Positions 14,359-22,686 of a DNA stretch of 26,553 nucleotides are shown here, one piece after another. The position numbers and the translations under genes are program-made. Origin of the DNA: a virus. The stretch's first letter is position 1, and each line of letters begins with the position of its first letter. The DNA lies in the IMG/VR virus record IMGVR_UViG_3300033145_000525, positions 1 to 26,553 of that record, one strand, 5' to 3'. The notes below the pieces were generated by a model that made no database searches, was not told the DNA's origin, and saw only the letters and a program-made list of their open reading frames with translations.

Positions 14359-14726
14359 AATAGTTTCTGCGCCCTTTCCTGGGCTAACTGTACAATTCTG
14401 TAGTCAGACCATACCTGTAGTTTGTGTGCCGGTAACGACTGCAGGACTTTATCCTCCTGCGCCAGCATCCAAGGTTGGTTACCGAAGCAAATTATGTCTC
14501 CGCACCGTATCGGTCTGCGCTCCTGCTCAAGCCATTCACCAGTACTTGTCTGCTGAATGAACTCCTCAAATATTTCAGGCTCGTTTTTGCCTAACATCTC
14601 CAATCGTGGAATAAGCTGTACGATGTAGTACCAGTCAGATGACCAGTCATCGTCTGCGTACGCTTGTGCGTTGTACTCGATCTTATCGTCCAAGTACAAC
14701 AGTGTTACCCATTTCTCGTAGTTCAT
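14346..14726 (-). CDS. Unknown phage protein (126 aa)
   Basis: The start at 14726 makes an ATGA overlap with the upstream stop; a longer frame to 14750 would extend into that gene. No strong ribosome binding site is seen, so coupling is likely. The protein is acidic and rich in tyrosine and tryptophan (DDDWSSDWYYIVQL near residues 25-38) with a helix-rich C-terminus. No motif recognised. Confidence 0.65.
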   Translation of the reverse strand: MNYEKWVTLLYLDDKIEYNAQAYADDDWSSDWYYIVQLIPRLEMLGKNEPEIFEEFIQQTSTGEWLEQERRPIRCGDIICFGNQPWMLAQEDKVLQSLPAHKLQVWSDYRIVQLAQERAQKLLCET

Positions 14727-15250
14727 TGTCGTAGTATACCCAAATTCCAAGGCCCAAATTGCTTAATGAATGCCGTAATGTCTTGCACGGCAATGTGATA
14801 GCCATCCTGCTCAAATATGACGTTGTACGGCGGAACTAAATCCAATCCTATCTCGTCTCGTGGCCAGGTGCTATATACGATACCCGTACGTGTGCCCTTT
14901 ACCCGTGTAAAGAATACTGGTAACCGCTTCTCGCCTGCAATGTCCACACTGGCATACCGCTCTAGTATGTCGCTGTGGTCAGCTTTACTTTCCAGCACCT
15001 CAATGTGCCATTGCCTGAATAGATTCAGCTTCGAGTGTCGCCTGAATGTATATTCCATTATGCGTCGTACCCTTATCCAAAGAGCGTCATCCTGGTACGA
15101 CTCATCGTAGATGTGATATTCCAATGCTATAAGATCACGCTGTACAACATCGAAACCCCGTAGCACACGTCGTGCTACGAGGTCCTCGATTGATTGATCA
15201 CCCAGCGTCTTCTTCGATTGATATCTCTTTCTCGCTTCCTTCCACCCCAT
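14723..15250 (-). CDS. Unknown phage protein (175 aa)
   Basis: The ATG at 15250 gives MGWKEARKRYQ; a GTG at 15259, closer to an AGGGG box, is an alternative. The first 53 bases overlap the end of the RecA-like gene in another frame. The N-terminal half is helical and basic (RVRRIMEYTFRRHSKLNLF), the C-terminal half beta-rich (RLPVFFTRVKG, RTGIVYSTW, YNVIFEQDGYHIAV). It directly follows the recombinase and could be an accessory factor, but no family is recognised. Confidence 0.6.
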   Translation of the reverse strand: MGWKEARKRYQSKKTLGDQSIEDLVARRVLRGFDVVQRDLIALEYHIYDESYQDDALWIRVRRIMEYTFRRHSKLNLFRQWHIEVLESKADHSDILERYASVDIAGEKRLPVFFTRVKGTRTGIVYSTWPRDEIGLDLVPPYNVIFEQDGYHIAVQDITAFIKQFGPWNLGILRQ

Positions 15251-16523
15251 GAAGAACACTCGCCCCTTTCGGTGATTTTTCGTTATCTTCTATTTCAGAG
15301 TCCGTCGGCATGTATTTAGTTTCGAAATCGAAACCCATACCGCGGATGCGTAATGCTTCCCTGCATGCCTGTAACAAGTCTTCGTTTGCATAGAAGTCAC
15401 GGAGGAATTCCTCGTCACTCTTATACACCTTAGTCTCGCTTACTGGCGGGCATTTGATGCCGGAGTTGCTACCACCTTGTCGCTTGATCACGTCCCGTAA
15501 CGGGGATGCAGAGTGCGACAGCAGGAAGTCTATGTCAGTCTTAACCAGGTCGAAACCGTGGTCACGTACCAAATAGATATCTAGCTCCCTATGTTTCGGC
15601 GACAGCTTGTTTTTTGTAGTGCGCAGTGTTATCCGCTCACCTATGTCTTCACCAGTAGCTTTATCGATATACTTGTGTCCTGTTAGGTCCACAGAATACG
15701 TGGAGTGGAACCCTATTGGCGTATCACCCAGCGACGTCTTTTTAGTTCCGCCGCGGCCTGCGCCAGGTCCCGTCTCTATCTTAGATTTCTGCTGTGCTGC
15801 AAGCATTAGAAGTGCCTGGCACTGCTTGTACCGGTCAGACCGATCTTGCAGGTACTTAGACATCTTCAACGAGTGAGCAGCTACCTGAGCAGTCTTAGCC
15901 TGATTTAGCACATCCTGCATAACGCGGGAATCTAAGCCTAGTGCGCTGAATGAGTCGACTCCGGCTACAATCGGAGACTCAAAGGTCGGGTCCAATGGGC
16001 TGTCAAACTTAGTTTTCACCATTTTACCTGTTTCAGGATTCATCACCTTCTCGGCTACGCCACCTCTAATTTGTGCCATTAGCTCGTCCAGTTTCTCGAA
16101 GCAATGCTCCAACGAGCGTGGACGCTCTAACACCAAGTCATGCGGATCACATCCGAAGGATGCGATAAAGTCCGGCGGAGGCGGTGTCGCTTCACTCTCT
16201 ATGTGATAACACCAACCCTGTTGCCGTTTCTGTGCCGCAGCATACATGAGCCACATGAACGCACTTTTGCCGACACCATACAGTGCCAGCAATCTTATAA
16301 TGCGTCCAGCAAGTAGTCCACGTCCCCCGAACAGCCACTCCATAGAAATGGTCGGCATATCCTGTAGGGGATTCCAAAAATCGACGTACCGCCAATCCTT
16401 GGTTATGTCGCTGGCACAGTAGACTTCCCGATCCTCTTGATTGTGCTTCAGCCGCCCAACTAGACTGGCTGCACGCGTCAAGGGTACATCGGGTTCTAAC
16501 TTTTTCTTCTTCCTTGGCGTCAT
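15198..16523 (-). CDS. RecA/UvsX-like recombinase ATPase
   Basis: The 441-residue protein carries a RecA-fold ATPase core: Walker A ALYGVGKSA (80-88, K86) in the A-x4-GKS form, an acidic YHIESE (106-111) where RecA places its activating glutamate, and Walker B PIVAGVDSFSALG (184-196, D190). A long insert between these and a C-terminal acidic tail (residues 405-441) resemble phage UvsX-type recombinases; the tail would regulate DNA access as in RecA. Expected role is strand exchange in recombination-dependent replication. AGGTAGG precedes the ATG. A DnaB-like helicase is less likely because a separate one is present at 24144-25700. Confidence 0.7.
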   Translation of the reverse strand: MTPRKKKKLEPDVPLTRAASLVGRLKHNQEDREVYCASDITKDWRYVDFWNPLQDMPTISMEWLFGGRGLLAGRIIRLLALYGVGKSAFMWLMYAAAQKRQQGWCYHIESEATPPPPDFIASFGCDPHDLVLERPRSLEHCFEKLDELMAQIRGGVAEKVMNPETGKMVKTKFDSPLDPTFESPIVAGVDSFSALGLDSRVMQDVLNQAKTAQVAAHSLKMSKYLQDRSDRYKQCQALLMLAAQQKSKIETGPGAGRGGTKKTSLGDTPIGFHSTYSVDLTGHKYIDKATGEDIGERITLRTTKNKLSPKHRELDIYLVRDHGFDLVKTDIDFLLSHSASPLRDVIKRQGGSNSGIKCPPVSETKVYKSDEEFLRDFYANEDLLQACREALRIRGMGFDFETKYMPTDSEIEDNEKSPKGASVLHGVEGSEKEISIEEDAG

Positions 16524-16527
16524 TTAA

Positions 16528-17082
16528 TTACCTACCTGCTGCTGCTTTTATCTGTTGAACCCGATTTAGCTTCGGAGTAGCTAACGCTTTTACACGTAGC
16601 TTGGCTGTAGCTCTTGCCTGCAGTATTGCTGGGTGTTCGCTGTCAAGGCTGAACCCATTCTGTGCGCCACTAACAAAGGACGTCACAAGTAAGCGGGCAA
16701 AATCTTGGTCAGCTTTCCACTCTGGATGCAATGCAAACATCATATCGATGGCACCCAAAAGTGATAAACTGGCTGCCTTCGCTAATGGTCTGTACTGTGC
16801 TTCCATTGTAGTATTGATAGCCAATACAACCTCGGGGTATATTACTTCCGTATACGTCTTTCCCTGTGCTACCCCAGCAGCTTTTTCTTGTATGACAACG
16901 AGGATGCCAGCCACTTTGGCTATATCATCCGTTGACGGATTGTCTGCCGCTATCCAGCCTACGGCTGCAAACAGCCCCGTCTGGTTCGCAATAACTTTTG
17001 CTTGATTGTTGTCGATATTGCATCCCGTGATACTTACGACCATGAGTACTGCTATGACTGATGTTATTAACCAATTTCTCAT
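16528..17082 (-). CDS. Phage-encoded lipoprotein (184 aa)
   Basis: The ATG at 17082 follows AAGGAAAAA; an in-frame ATG at 17127 would place 15 polar residues before the signal and start inside the terminator. The N-terminus MRNWLITSVIAVLMVVSITGC is a classical type II signal: basic n-region, hydrophobic core and lipobox SITGC with cysteine at residue 21. Residue +2 is asparagine, with no Asp retention signal. The mature part is alanine-rich and helical, with no catalytic motif. It would be exported and lipid-anchored. Known phage lipoproteins of similar type block superinfection or spoil receptors, which is a candidate role only. Confidence 0.75.
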   Translation of the reverse strand: MRNWLITSVIAVLMVVSITGCNIDNNQAKVIANQTGLFAAVGWIAADNPSTDDIAKVAGILVVIQEKAAGVAQGKTYTEVIYPEVVLAINTTMEAQYRPLAKAASLSLLGAIDMMFALHPEWKADQDFARLLVTSFVSGAQNGFSLDSEHPAILQARATAKLRVKALATPKLNRVQQIKAAAGR

Positions 17083-17101
17083 ATCTTTTTCCTTCTTTGT
17101 G

Positions 17102-17134
17102 AAAAAACCAGGGGGTGGTGTATCCACCCCCTGG
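17102..17134 (-). terminator. Strong intrinsic terminator after the probable SSB gene
   Basis: On the minus strand an 11-bp perfect stem (17134-17124 with 17118-17108, CCAGGGGGTGG and its complement) closes a five-base loop and is followed at once by six T (17107-17102). It lies ten bases past the stop at 17144 and about 20 before the lipoprotein start. The other strand lacks a T-run, so it acts in the direction of the genes. Confidence 0.92.
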
Positions 17135-17143
17135 ATGTATTAT

Positions 17144-18556
17144 TTACTGGGTTGGCGGTGTTCCGCCCATCGTGCGCAGTTGATCCAGAAACTTGTCCTG
17201 GTCAAATGGCGCTACTGCATCTCCCGGTGCTGCCGGACCCGGCACTACCGGTGGCACTCCATTAGCTGGAGCTGCTGCCACTGGGGCCGCTTCCACTGGG
17301 GCCGCTGCTGCCACTGGGGCCGCTGCCGCTACAGGTGCTGCTGCCGCTACAGGTGCTGCTGCCGCCACTGGGGCCGCTGCCGCTACAGGTGCTGCTGCCG
17401 CTACAGGTGCTGCTGCCGCTACAGGTGCTGCTGCCGCTAGAGGCGCTGCTGCTGCTACAGGAGCTGCCACGGGGGCTGCTGCTGCTGCAACGTTAGCTGC
17501 TACGCCTGCTACTACCTCTGACGCTGCCACGGGCGCTGCTGCCACTGGTGCTGCCGCTGCGGGTGCCGCTGCTACAGGACTTCCACCGAAACCGCCACCA
17601 CCTGTTGCTACCGTCGGCGAGGCCGCGGGTGCTGCAGGGGGATCTGGAATCTGGAACTGCGGGAACGCCATCTTAAGCAAAGCGTGCTCGTGATAGCCCT
17701 GAGGCGATCGCATGCTCAGCAAACCGATTAGCGTATTGATAACATCCTGCTCCTGAGGAATATTCAGGAATGACGCAGGCTCAGTCATGTTGTACCGCTC
17801 TTTCAGGAGGTCCTGTCCTACTGGACGTTTAACTACCTGATTTTGGTTATCCAATGCTAGCGATATCACGTACTTCGAGTACTCGCCCTGGTTGTCCTGC
17901 TTCTGACATATCAGCACTGGACCTTCGGCCGGACTTGTCATATCCCCAACTGCGAATTGCAGCAGATAGTTCTGGCTTACGATCTCTGCCGGCAAGTTAT
18001 TCCGCTGGAATACCAGGCCGTTCTTTGTGCCGATCAGTGAGTTGCATGAGCTTGACGAGAATACGCCAATCTGCACACCCTTCGCTGGCTGGTTTGCATC
18101 CCAGATGTTGGCAATGAAGTGGTTAAGCGGTTTGCTGAACGCAGCACGCTCCCTGCTCTTGCCGTCTCCTGTGTCTTCCATCAGGTAACCCCAATCGCCA
18201 GAATTCTGGCTGATCGTCAGGCAAAGATGCTCCAACGGATCGAATATCTCGTCCCCCGGCTTTGCGAATGTACGCAGTGACAGGATGTCCTGTCGCGTAC
18301 CAAACTTTCCACCGCCGTGTCCGACGAACCGTGAAATGTATAATACCATTCCAAAGTCTGTTAGATGCCCGTCAGGTGACATGAATGTCACGCATGACGT
18401 AGCTGGGTCAGGGTTACTCGGATCGAATGCTGGAAGCATTCTGAACGCGATCGGGTCCTTGCCCGTCATGTTGCGGAAACGCACCCCATCTTTGAAGATG
18501 AGGTTCTTACGTCCCGAACCTGTTTTCATTGTCTGTACTTGATTGTCTAATCCCAT
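17144..18556 (-). CDS. Probable DNA-binding protein (SSB-like) with Ala/Pro repeat tail
   Basis: The 470-residue protein has two parts. Residues 1-305 are folded and beta-rich, with FRMLPAFDPSN (38-48), a glycine-rich VGHGGGKFG (78-86) and aromatic residues spread as in nucleic-acid-binding proteins. Residues 306-450 are Ala/Pro/Val-rich with a repeated AAAAPV hexapeptide, a probable flexible linker, then a short DQDKFLDQLRTMGG tail that might bind partners. Position between polymerase and recombinase, a strong AAGGAG site and a private terminator fit a single-stranded DNA-binding protein needed in bulk. I see no diagnostic OB-fold motif, so this is context-based. No zinc motif is present. 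Confidence 0.5.
   Translation of the reverse strand: MGLDNQVQTMKTGSGRKNLIFKDGVRFRNMTGKDPIAFRMLPAFDPSNPDPATSCVTFMSPDGHLTDFGMVLYISRFVGHGGGKFGTRQDILSLRTFAKPGDEIFDPLEHLCLTISQNSGDWGYLMEDTGDGKSRERAAFSKPLNHFIANIWDANQPAKGVQIGVFSSSSCNSLIGTKNGLVFQRNNLPAEIVSQNYLLQFAVGDMTSPAEGPVLICQKQDNQGEYSKYVISLALDNQNQVVKRPVGQDLLKERYNMTEPASFLNIPQEQDVINTLIGLLSMRSPQGYHEHALLKMAFPQFQIPDPPAAPAASPTVATGGGGFGGSPVAAAPAAAAPVAAAPVAASEVVAGVAANVAAAAAPVAAPVAAAAPLAAAAPVAAAAPVAAAAPVAAAAPVAAAAPVAAAAPVAAAAPVAAAAPVEAAPVAAAPANGVPPVVPGPAAPGDAVAPFDQDKFLDQLRTMGGTPPTQ
17267..17578. repeat. In-frame 18-bp tandem repeats coding AAAAPV
   Basis: The plus-strand unit GCTGCTGCCGCTACAGGT and close variants recur with 18-bp period; the most regular part is 17297-17455, with degenerate flanks on both sides. 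In the coding frame each unit gives six residues (AAAAPV, with rare L or E replacements). Third-position changes between units without amino-acid change suggest selection on the protein as well as slippage or unequal exchange. Confidence 0.9.
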
Positions 18557-18571
18557 CTCTGTGTTCTCCTT

Positions 18572-21379
18572 TTATACTTTCTCACCCCATCGCGTCATAA
18601 CGTCGATGTCAATACCCAAACGAAGTGGGTCCCTGTCAGGAATCGGGATATCAATTTTACCCATAGTTTCCTGGAACATCACTTTTGTTTCCTCTATTTC
18701 GTTTTCGGGCACTTCGACCATCACCGCATCGTGAATCTGATTCACTATACGGAAATGTAGGTTATGCTCTTCCCTGTATCTCTTGATTAGGTACATGGCA
18801 ACCATGCACGTATCAGCTACTGTACTTTGAATCGGGAAGTTCTGCGCCTGGCGTTGCATGCCAGCCACACCTTCTCGACTATTACCAACAGTGAAACGTC
18901 GGCATCTACCCCACGGATTTGTCAACAAACCCGTCTTAGTTACAGCGTCGGCACAACTACACATGTAGCCCCACGCATCTACGAATGTTTGTTCTTTCCA
19001 CACCTCCATCATTGTATCGATCTCGGCCTGTAATATGTCCAACGATTGAGTTGAACCGGTCTCGCCCTTTACCTGTCGCGCAATGTCCATAGACCCACGC
19101 CCGTAGGGGATTCCGAAGTTCAAGTTCTTCGCCGACACACGAATCGTATTCTTAAAATCAGCTCGTGACATTCTTTCCCCTTGCAGGTCCAGGTACATCA
19201 GTTGCTTCTGTAACTTCTCGAACGCAGCCATATCGTCTTTGGCCAACGTCAGTAAGTAATCTTCAGGCATCGGGTTACCGTCAGGCCCCAATACAGATAG
19301 ATGGAATGAACTTATAGCCGTCATGTCATGCATGTCTTTACCCGGCGTGGTAAGTGTACCCCACATAACCTCATCCCCGGACAGTGCCGCAAGTACGAAT
19401 AACTCAGCCTGCACAAAGTCGGCCTCCATCAAGAAGTGCCCTGGTTTCGGTATAACAATCGTACGGATCTGATCCGGACGTTCTTTACCAAAAGTTTCGA
19501 ATATCTTCCAGATATACCCCTCAGCGCGCTTCGGCCAGTTCTGGCAATTTGGTTTGCTGGTTTTGAATCTACCCGTTTCCGCTAACTGCGAAAAGCGTGG
19601 ATGTATTCGTCCGTCAACCCATATCTTTGCTATGATTCCACCACCCGAGGTAGCCTCGTCAAAGTCCGGGGAAGGATCCCTTAGCCACGTCTTCCGTGCC
19701 TGGTCAACCCGCCTGATGTCCGCCATCACCTTCACGAATGGATGTTTTTCCTGTAGGATTTCCAACGTATTCATGTCGGTGCACGGACTATACAGTGCCT
19801 GCGCTTCACGCGGCTGGTTCTGCATATGATCGGTCCACGCCTTACCCTTAGTCGTCTTTATAGGTGTAAGACCCAAGTTATCGAAAAGCAAACTAGCCAC
19901 CTGTGGCTGTGAACGAAAGTTGAAATCAACAACACCCTCGTTATGCGCCATAAGCTTTGCTCGGCTCGCTAACTGGGTCAGGACCTCAGTGTAATCCTTC
20001 GTTAGATGTGCTAACCGTTCCTTGTCGATCAACATACCAGTACGCTCAATCTCATAGAGCGTATGCTGCGTATCCATATCTGTTTCCCACAGACTTGGGT
20101 ACTTACCACGTGGCTCCCTAAACTGCTGTAACTCCGGCGCCTGCTTAATCGCAATACGCCTGGGAGCATCTACGTCCCATGCACTATACGGAAGCAGCAA
20201 GTCCCGGGGGACCGGTCCGTATCCGTGTTTACATATCTTCTTATGCTCCTTGACCCACTCCTTAACCGGCAACTCGTAGTGCCCGATATTCGTGTACTTG
20301 ATCGTTAGATCCTCAAGGGCGAACGGACCTGTCTCGCAGATGTCATGCTCAGCCAGCATGGTGTCATACACCACACGCGACCTTACGTCGATATCGTAGC
20401 TCAGAAGCCACTCACCGTCAGCGATCACGTTCTGTCCGCCTATGTCGACCCGCTCGTCTTCCAGTATTAGCTTTATCTCGGCCCAGGCTGCGTCATGGTC
20501 GTCCATGACATTACCCCTACAGTCGTGCGTCCAACTCTCTCCCTCGGGCACTACGCCTTCGTCAAAGAATTCAATCACGACTGCCTGACCAAGTTCAAAC
20601 CCCAGCTGTACAGTCCTGATATAGCGGTCTGGTGACATCCATGTCGCACCATCCCACTCACAGTCAATCATCAAGAACGGATTGGGGTACGTATCAAACA
20701 GATGTTGCTTGAACGCCCGGATCTGCGCTACACTCTGGAGCACCATGAAATTCATGGTATCCCGCTCAACTTCTCTGCCCAACTGGCGGTCAGTCAACAA
20801 CTTCCAGTCCCTGTCGTAGTCTACCTGGCGTTCTGGGTTGCGCAGTATGAACGCTGGATTGTAGGTAGTGAATACCTCGGTATCCGGTAACGTCGGATGC
20901 TTTACGAACGAACCCCTGTAATCAGACAGGTTATGCCCCCGTCCCATTACCGCGGTCAGCGACTTGGCGCCTAGGCAAACAATTACCTTGGGGGCGCACC
21001 GCTTCATTTCCTCTTCCAGACACGGACGACAGACCTTCAAATCGCTGGCGTTAACGGCCCGCTTTGCCGGCGGACAGAACTTTACAGCGTTGGTCATGTA
21101 TATCGCGTAGTCTTCAGCCCTAGCCGCTACATGCTTGCAGCTGGCCACACCTTCCTTAAGGTACTGGAACCCGGCCTTGTCCATGGTCGGGAACAGGATT
21201 TCCAGCCCGGCCGGCCCAGTAAACAGGTTGCCAGTAGTTACTTCTTCGTTACCGGGCCGCTCCCCTACGATCATGTACTCAGCGGGTAACTGTCCGATGC
21301 CCTTGATCCATTTCAGGTCATCGATTACCTCGGTATGCTCTAGCCACTGCGGGCCGTCTGGTCTTTTCTCTTTCGCCAT
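18572..21379 (-). CDS. Family A DNA polymerase with N-terminal UDG-like domain and 3'-5' exonuclease
   Basis: Three domains are readable in 935 residues. Residues 30-200 resemble family-4 uracil-DNA glycosylase: IVGERPGNEE (37-46), GNLFTGPAG (50-58), YMTNAVKFCPP (94-104) and TTYNPAFILR (171-180), where asparagine 174 replaces the usual histidine of HPA. Residues 230-420 are a DEDDy exonuclease: IDCEWD (D239, E241), NVIADGEWL (D321) and YSAWD (Y398, D402), all present. The PolA domain has motif A ADFVQAEL (D654, E659), motif B with R747, K751, F755, Y759, and motif C QIHDAV (D884) with alanine instead of glutamate after the aspartate. AGGAGG precedes the ATG. This is the replicative polymerase. 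Confidence 0.93.
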   Translation of the reverse strand: MAKEKRPDGPQWLEHTEVIDDLKWIKGIGQLPAEYMIVGERPGNEEVTTGNLFTGPAGLEILFPTMDKAGFQYLKEGVASCKHVAARAEDYAIYMTNAVKFCPPAKRAVNASDLKVCRPCLEEEMKRCAPKVIVCLGAKSLTAVMGRGHNLSDYRGSFVKHPTLPDTEVFTTYNPAFILRNPERQVDYDRDWKLLTDRQLGREVERDTMNFMVLQSVAQIRAFKQHLFDTYPNPFLMIDCEWDGATWMSPDRYIRTVQLGFELGQAVVIEFFDEGVVPEGESWTHDCRGNVMDDHDAAWAEIKLILEDERVDIGGQNVIADGEWLLSYDIDVRSRVVYDTMLAEHDICETGPFALEDLTIKYTNIGHYELPVKEWVKEHKKICKHGYGPVPRDLLLPYSAWDVDAPRRIAIKQAPELQQFREPRGKYPSLWETDMDTQHTLYEIERTGMLIDKERLAHLTKDYTEVLTQLASRAKLMAHNEGVVDFNFRSQPQVASLLFDNLGLTPIKTTKGKAWTDHMQNQPREAQALYSPCTDMNTLEILQEKHPFVKVMADIRRVDQARKTWLRDPSPDFDEATSGGGIIAKIWVDGRIHPRFSQLAETGRFKTSKPNCQNWPKRAEGYIWKIFETFGKERPDQIRTIVIPKPGHFLMEADFVQAELFVLAALSGDEVMWGTLTTPGKDMHDMTAISSFHLSVLGPDGNPMPEDYLLTLAKDDMAAFEKLQKQLMYLDLQGERMSRADFKNTIRVSAKNLNFGIPYGRGSMDIARQVKGETGSTQSLDILQAEIDTMMEVWKEQTFVDAWGYMCSCADAVTKTGLLTNPWGRCRRFTVGNSREGVAGMQRQAQNFPIQSTVADTCMVAMYLIKRYREEHNLHFRIVNQIHDAVMVEVPENEIEETKVMFQETMGKIDIPIPDRDPLRLGIDIDVMTRWGEKV

Positions 21380-21388
21380 TGTGGCCTC

Positions 21389-22147
21389 CTATAGGTCTAT
21401 TTCCGGATATTCAACTGGTGTTGGCTCGACTAGCATAGTTCGAGGCAACTTTGTGCTGTAGCTGATGTTCATTCGCCACTGCTTCGGTAACGGTCCTGTG
21501 AAGTGTATCGAGTGTGCCTTACCAAAGTACTTATGGCCCCAGGACGTAACGTTGTACTCCTGCGGCAACATATAACAATTCATTGTACGGCAAACGATAT
21601 TCCACATCTCCATGCCGGGTGCAAAACTGTTAAAGTCAATGCTTTTATGGTTCAATACATGCTCGCAATCGTCCTTCAACGAACGTCGCATGTAGATGAA
21701 ACCCTCTTCCATATAAGGCCCTTCCGGGTCCATGCCGTTACGCTGTAATGCTTTAGGCACCAGGTCCATAGGCAATACGTTGGGCACCCACAGCATATCA
21801 GCTGCGGGGGCTGTCGTTTCAAGATGCGTTAGATCGCTGAGGATATCGATATCTGGATCAGCGTATAATCCTTCATCTAATCCGAATATGTCGAGCAAGC
21901 TGGAACGCAGTAGGTCGTAGTACAACAAGCGTCCCTGTATTTCCTGCTTCTTTACAAACTTGATGTCCCGGAAGTAATCGGGGCCTACCTTTTCAAGGTG
22001 TGCTCGTATCGCCGGATCGTCCCTACCCGTTGTTGGTACCAACAGGTACAACTTGACGTCAGGTATTTTGGACATAGCGTAATACACAAAACGTTTCAGG
22101 TGTGTACCCACCCAATCGTCTGCGTGACATATCGTCATTACATTCAT
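21389..22147 (-). CDS. GT8-like glycosyltransferase (252 aa)
   Basis: The centre has LYADPDIDILSDL (94-106), a DxD-type sugar-nucleotide and metal site (D97/D99/D101), and the C-terminal part has AHSIHFTGPLPKQW (211-224), like the H-F-x-G...W signature closing the GT8 active site. The N-terminus TICHADDWVG would begin the Rossmann-like fold. The start overlaps the previous gene as ATGA, with GAGGAA upstream. Lying between methyltransferase-like genes and the DNA polymerase, it may modify DNA, or a glycan or protein. DNA glycosylation is known in T4 (by unrelated enzymes), so here it is only a hypothesis. Confidence 0.6.
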   Translation of the reverse strand: MNVMTICHADDWVGTHLKRFVYYAMSKIPDVKLYLLVPTTGRDDPAIRAHLEKVGPDYFRDIKFVKKQEIQGRLLYYDLLRSSLLDIFGLDEGLYADPDIDILSDLTHLETTAPAADMLWVPNVLPMDLVPKALQRNGMDPEGPYMEEGFIYMRRSLKDDCEHVLNHKSIDFNSFAPGMEMWNIVCRTMNCYMLPQEYNVTSWGHKYFGKAHSIHFTGPLPKQWRMNISYSTKLPRTMLVEPTPVEYPEIDL

Positions 22148-22686
22148 AATACGTTCCTCATCTGTTCCATATTCAGTCCCGCGACAAGTATCCGGTTATC
22201 GTCGCCGTTACCTGTTATCGTTGTTACGTTATAGTCCGGGTTAATCGCATTAATGTACTCCGTTATTTGTTCGACCGAGATCGTCGACTCCGCGTCTTCG
22301 AATACATCGATATCGTCAACCAGTATCGTGAAGGCCCTTATCGGGTACTTCCGTAGCACATCCAACTCACGCAATATCGGGCAGTTATGTTCATGTAACT
22401 GTGTTGATATCTCATGGCTGTCTAACCACAGTACCGCGTTGTACGGAACACCGTGCAGCATTGCAGGCAGTAGCAATCCGGAATCACCCAGGTACAGCCT
22501 CACGCGGTAATCGTGTGAGTACTTAAGCGCTGCCTTCGTGAAAGCGTCAACGTCAATGTCAACACTACGCACGTCATCAAAGCCAGCCTCTAGTGCGCAT
22601 TGTATCCCGTTACCGCGCCGTGTCCCCGTCTCCACGAATGTGGTTGTCGGGGGCATCATACGTAATATGTTCTCGTTTAACCCCAT
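22144..22686 (-). CDS. Class I SAM methyltransferase-like protein (180 aa)
   Basis: TFVETGTRRGNGI (16-28) is a motif I-like glycine loop, SVDID (41-45) ends strand 2 with an acid that would hold the ribose, LYLGDSGLLLPAM (64-76) and AVLWLDSHE (84-92) match motifs II and IV in the small-molecule MTase_24/cephalosporin-hydroxylase-like group. The target cannot be read. Start and stop are coupled to neighbours by a TAATG and an ATGA overlap. Together with the next methyltransferase and the glycosyltransferase it forms a three-gene modification block. Confidence 0.55.
   Translation of the reverse strand: MGLNENILRMMPPTTTFVETGTRRGNGIQCALEAGFDDVRSVDIDVDAFTKAALKYSHDYRVRLYLGDSGLLLPAMLHGVPYNAVLWLDSHEISTQLHEHNCPILRELDVLRKYPIRAFTILVDDIDVFEDAESTISVEQITEYINAINPDYNVTTITGNGDDNRILVAGLNMEQMRNVL

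Noticed and set aside
17083-17127. Longer N-terminus for the lipoprotein
   Set aside because: It would begin within the terminator stem and put polar residues before the signal peptide; the ATG at 17082 has a ribosome binding site and a correct lipobox distance.
17267-17578. Possible CRISPR array or iteron origin
   Set aside because: The 18-bp units are contiguous without spacers and keep the reading frame of the minus-strand protein.
17193-17693. 166-codon plus-strand frame of almost pure Gly/Ala/Thr
   Set aside because: It is the antisense shadow of the Ala/Pro repeat; no ribosome binding site and the minus strand has a well-formed gene.
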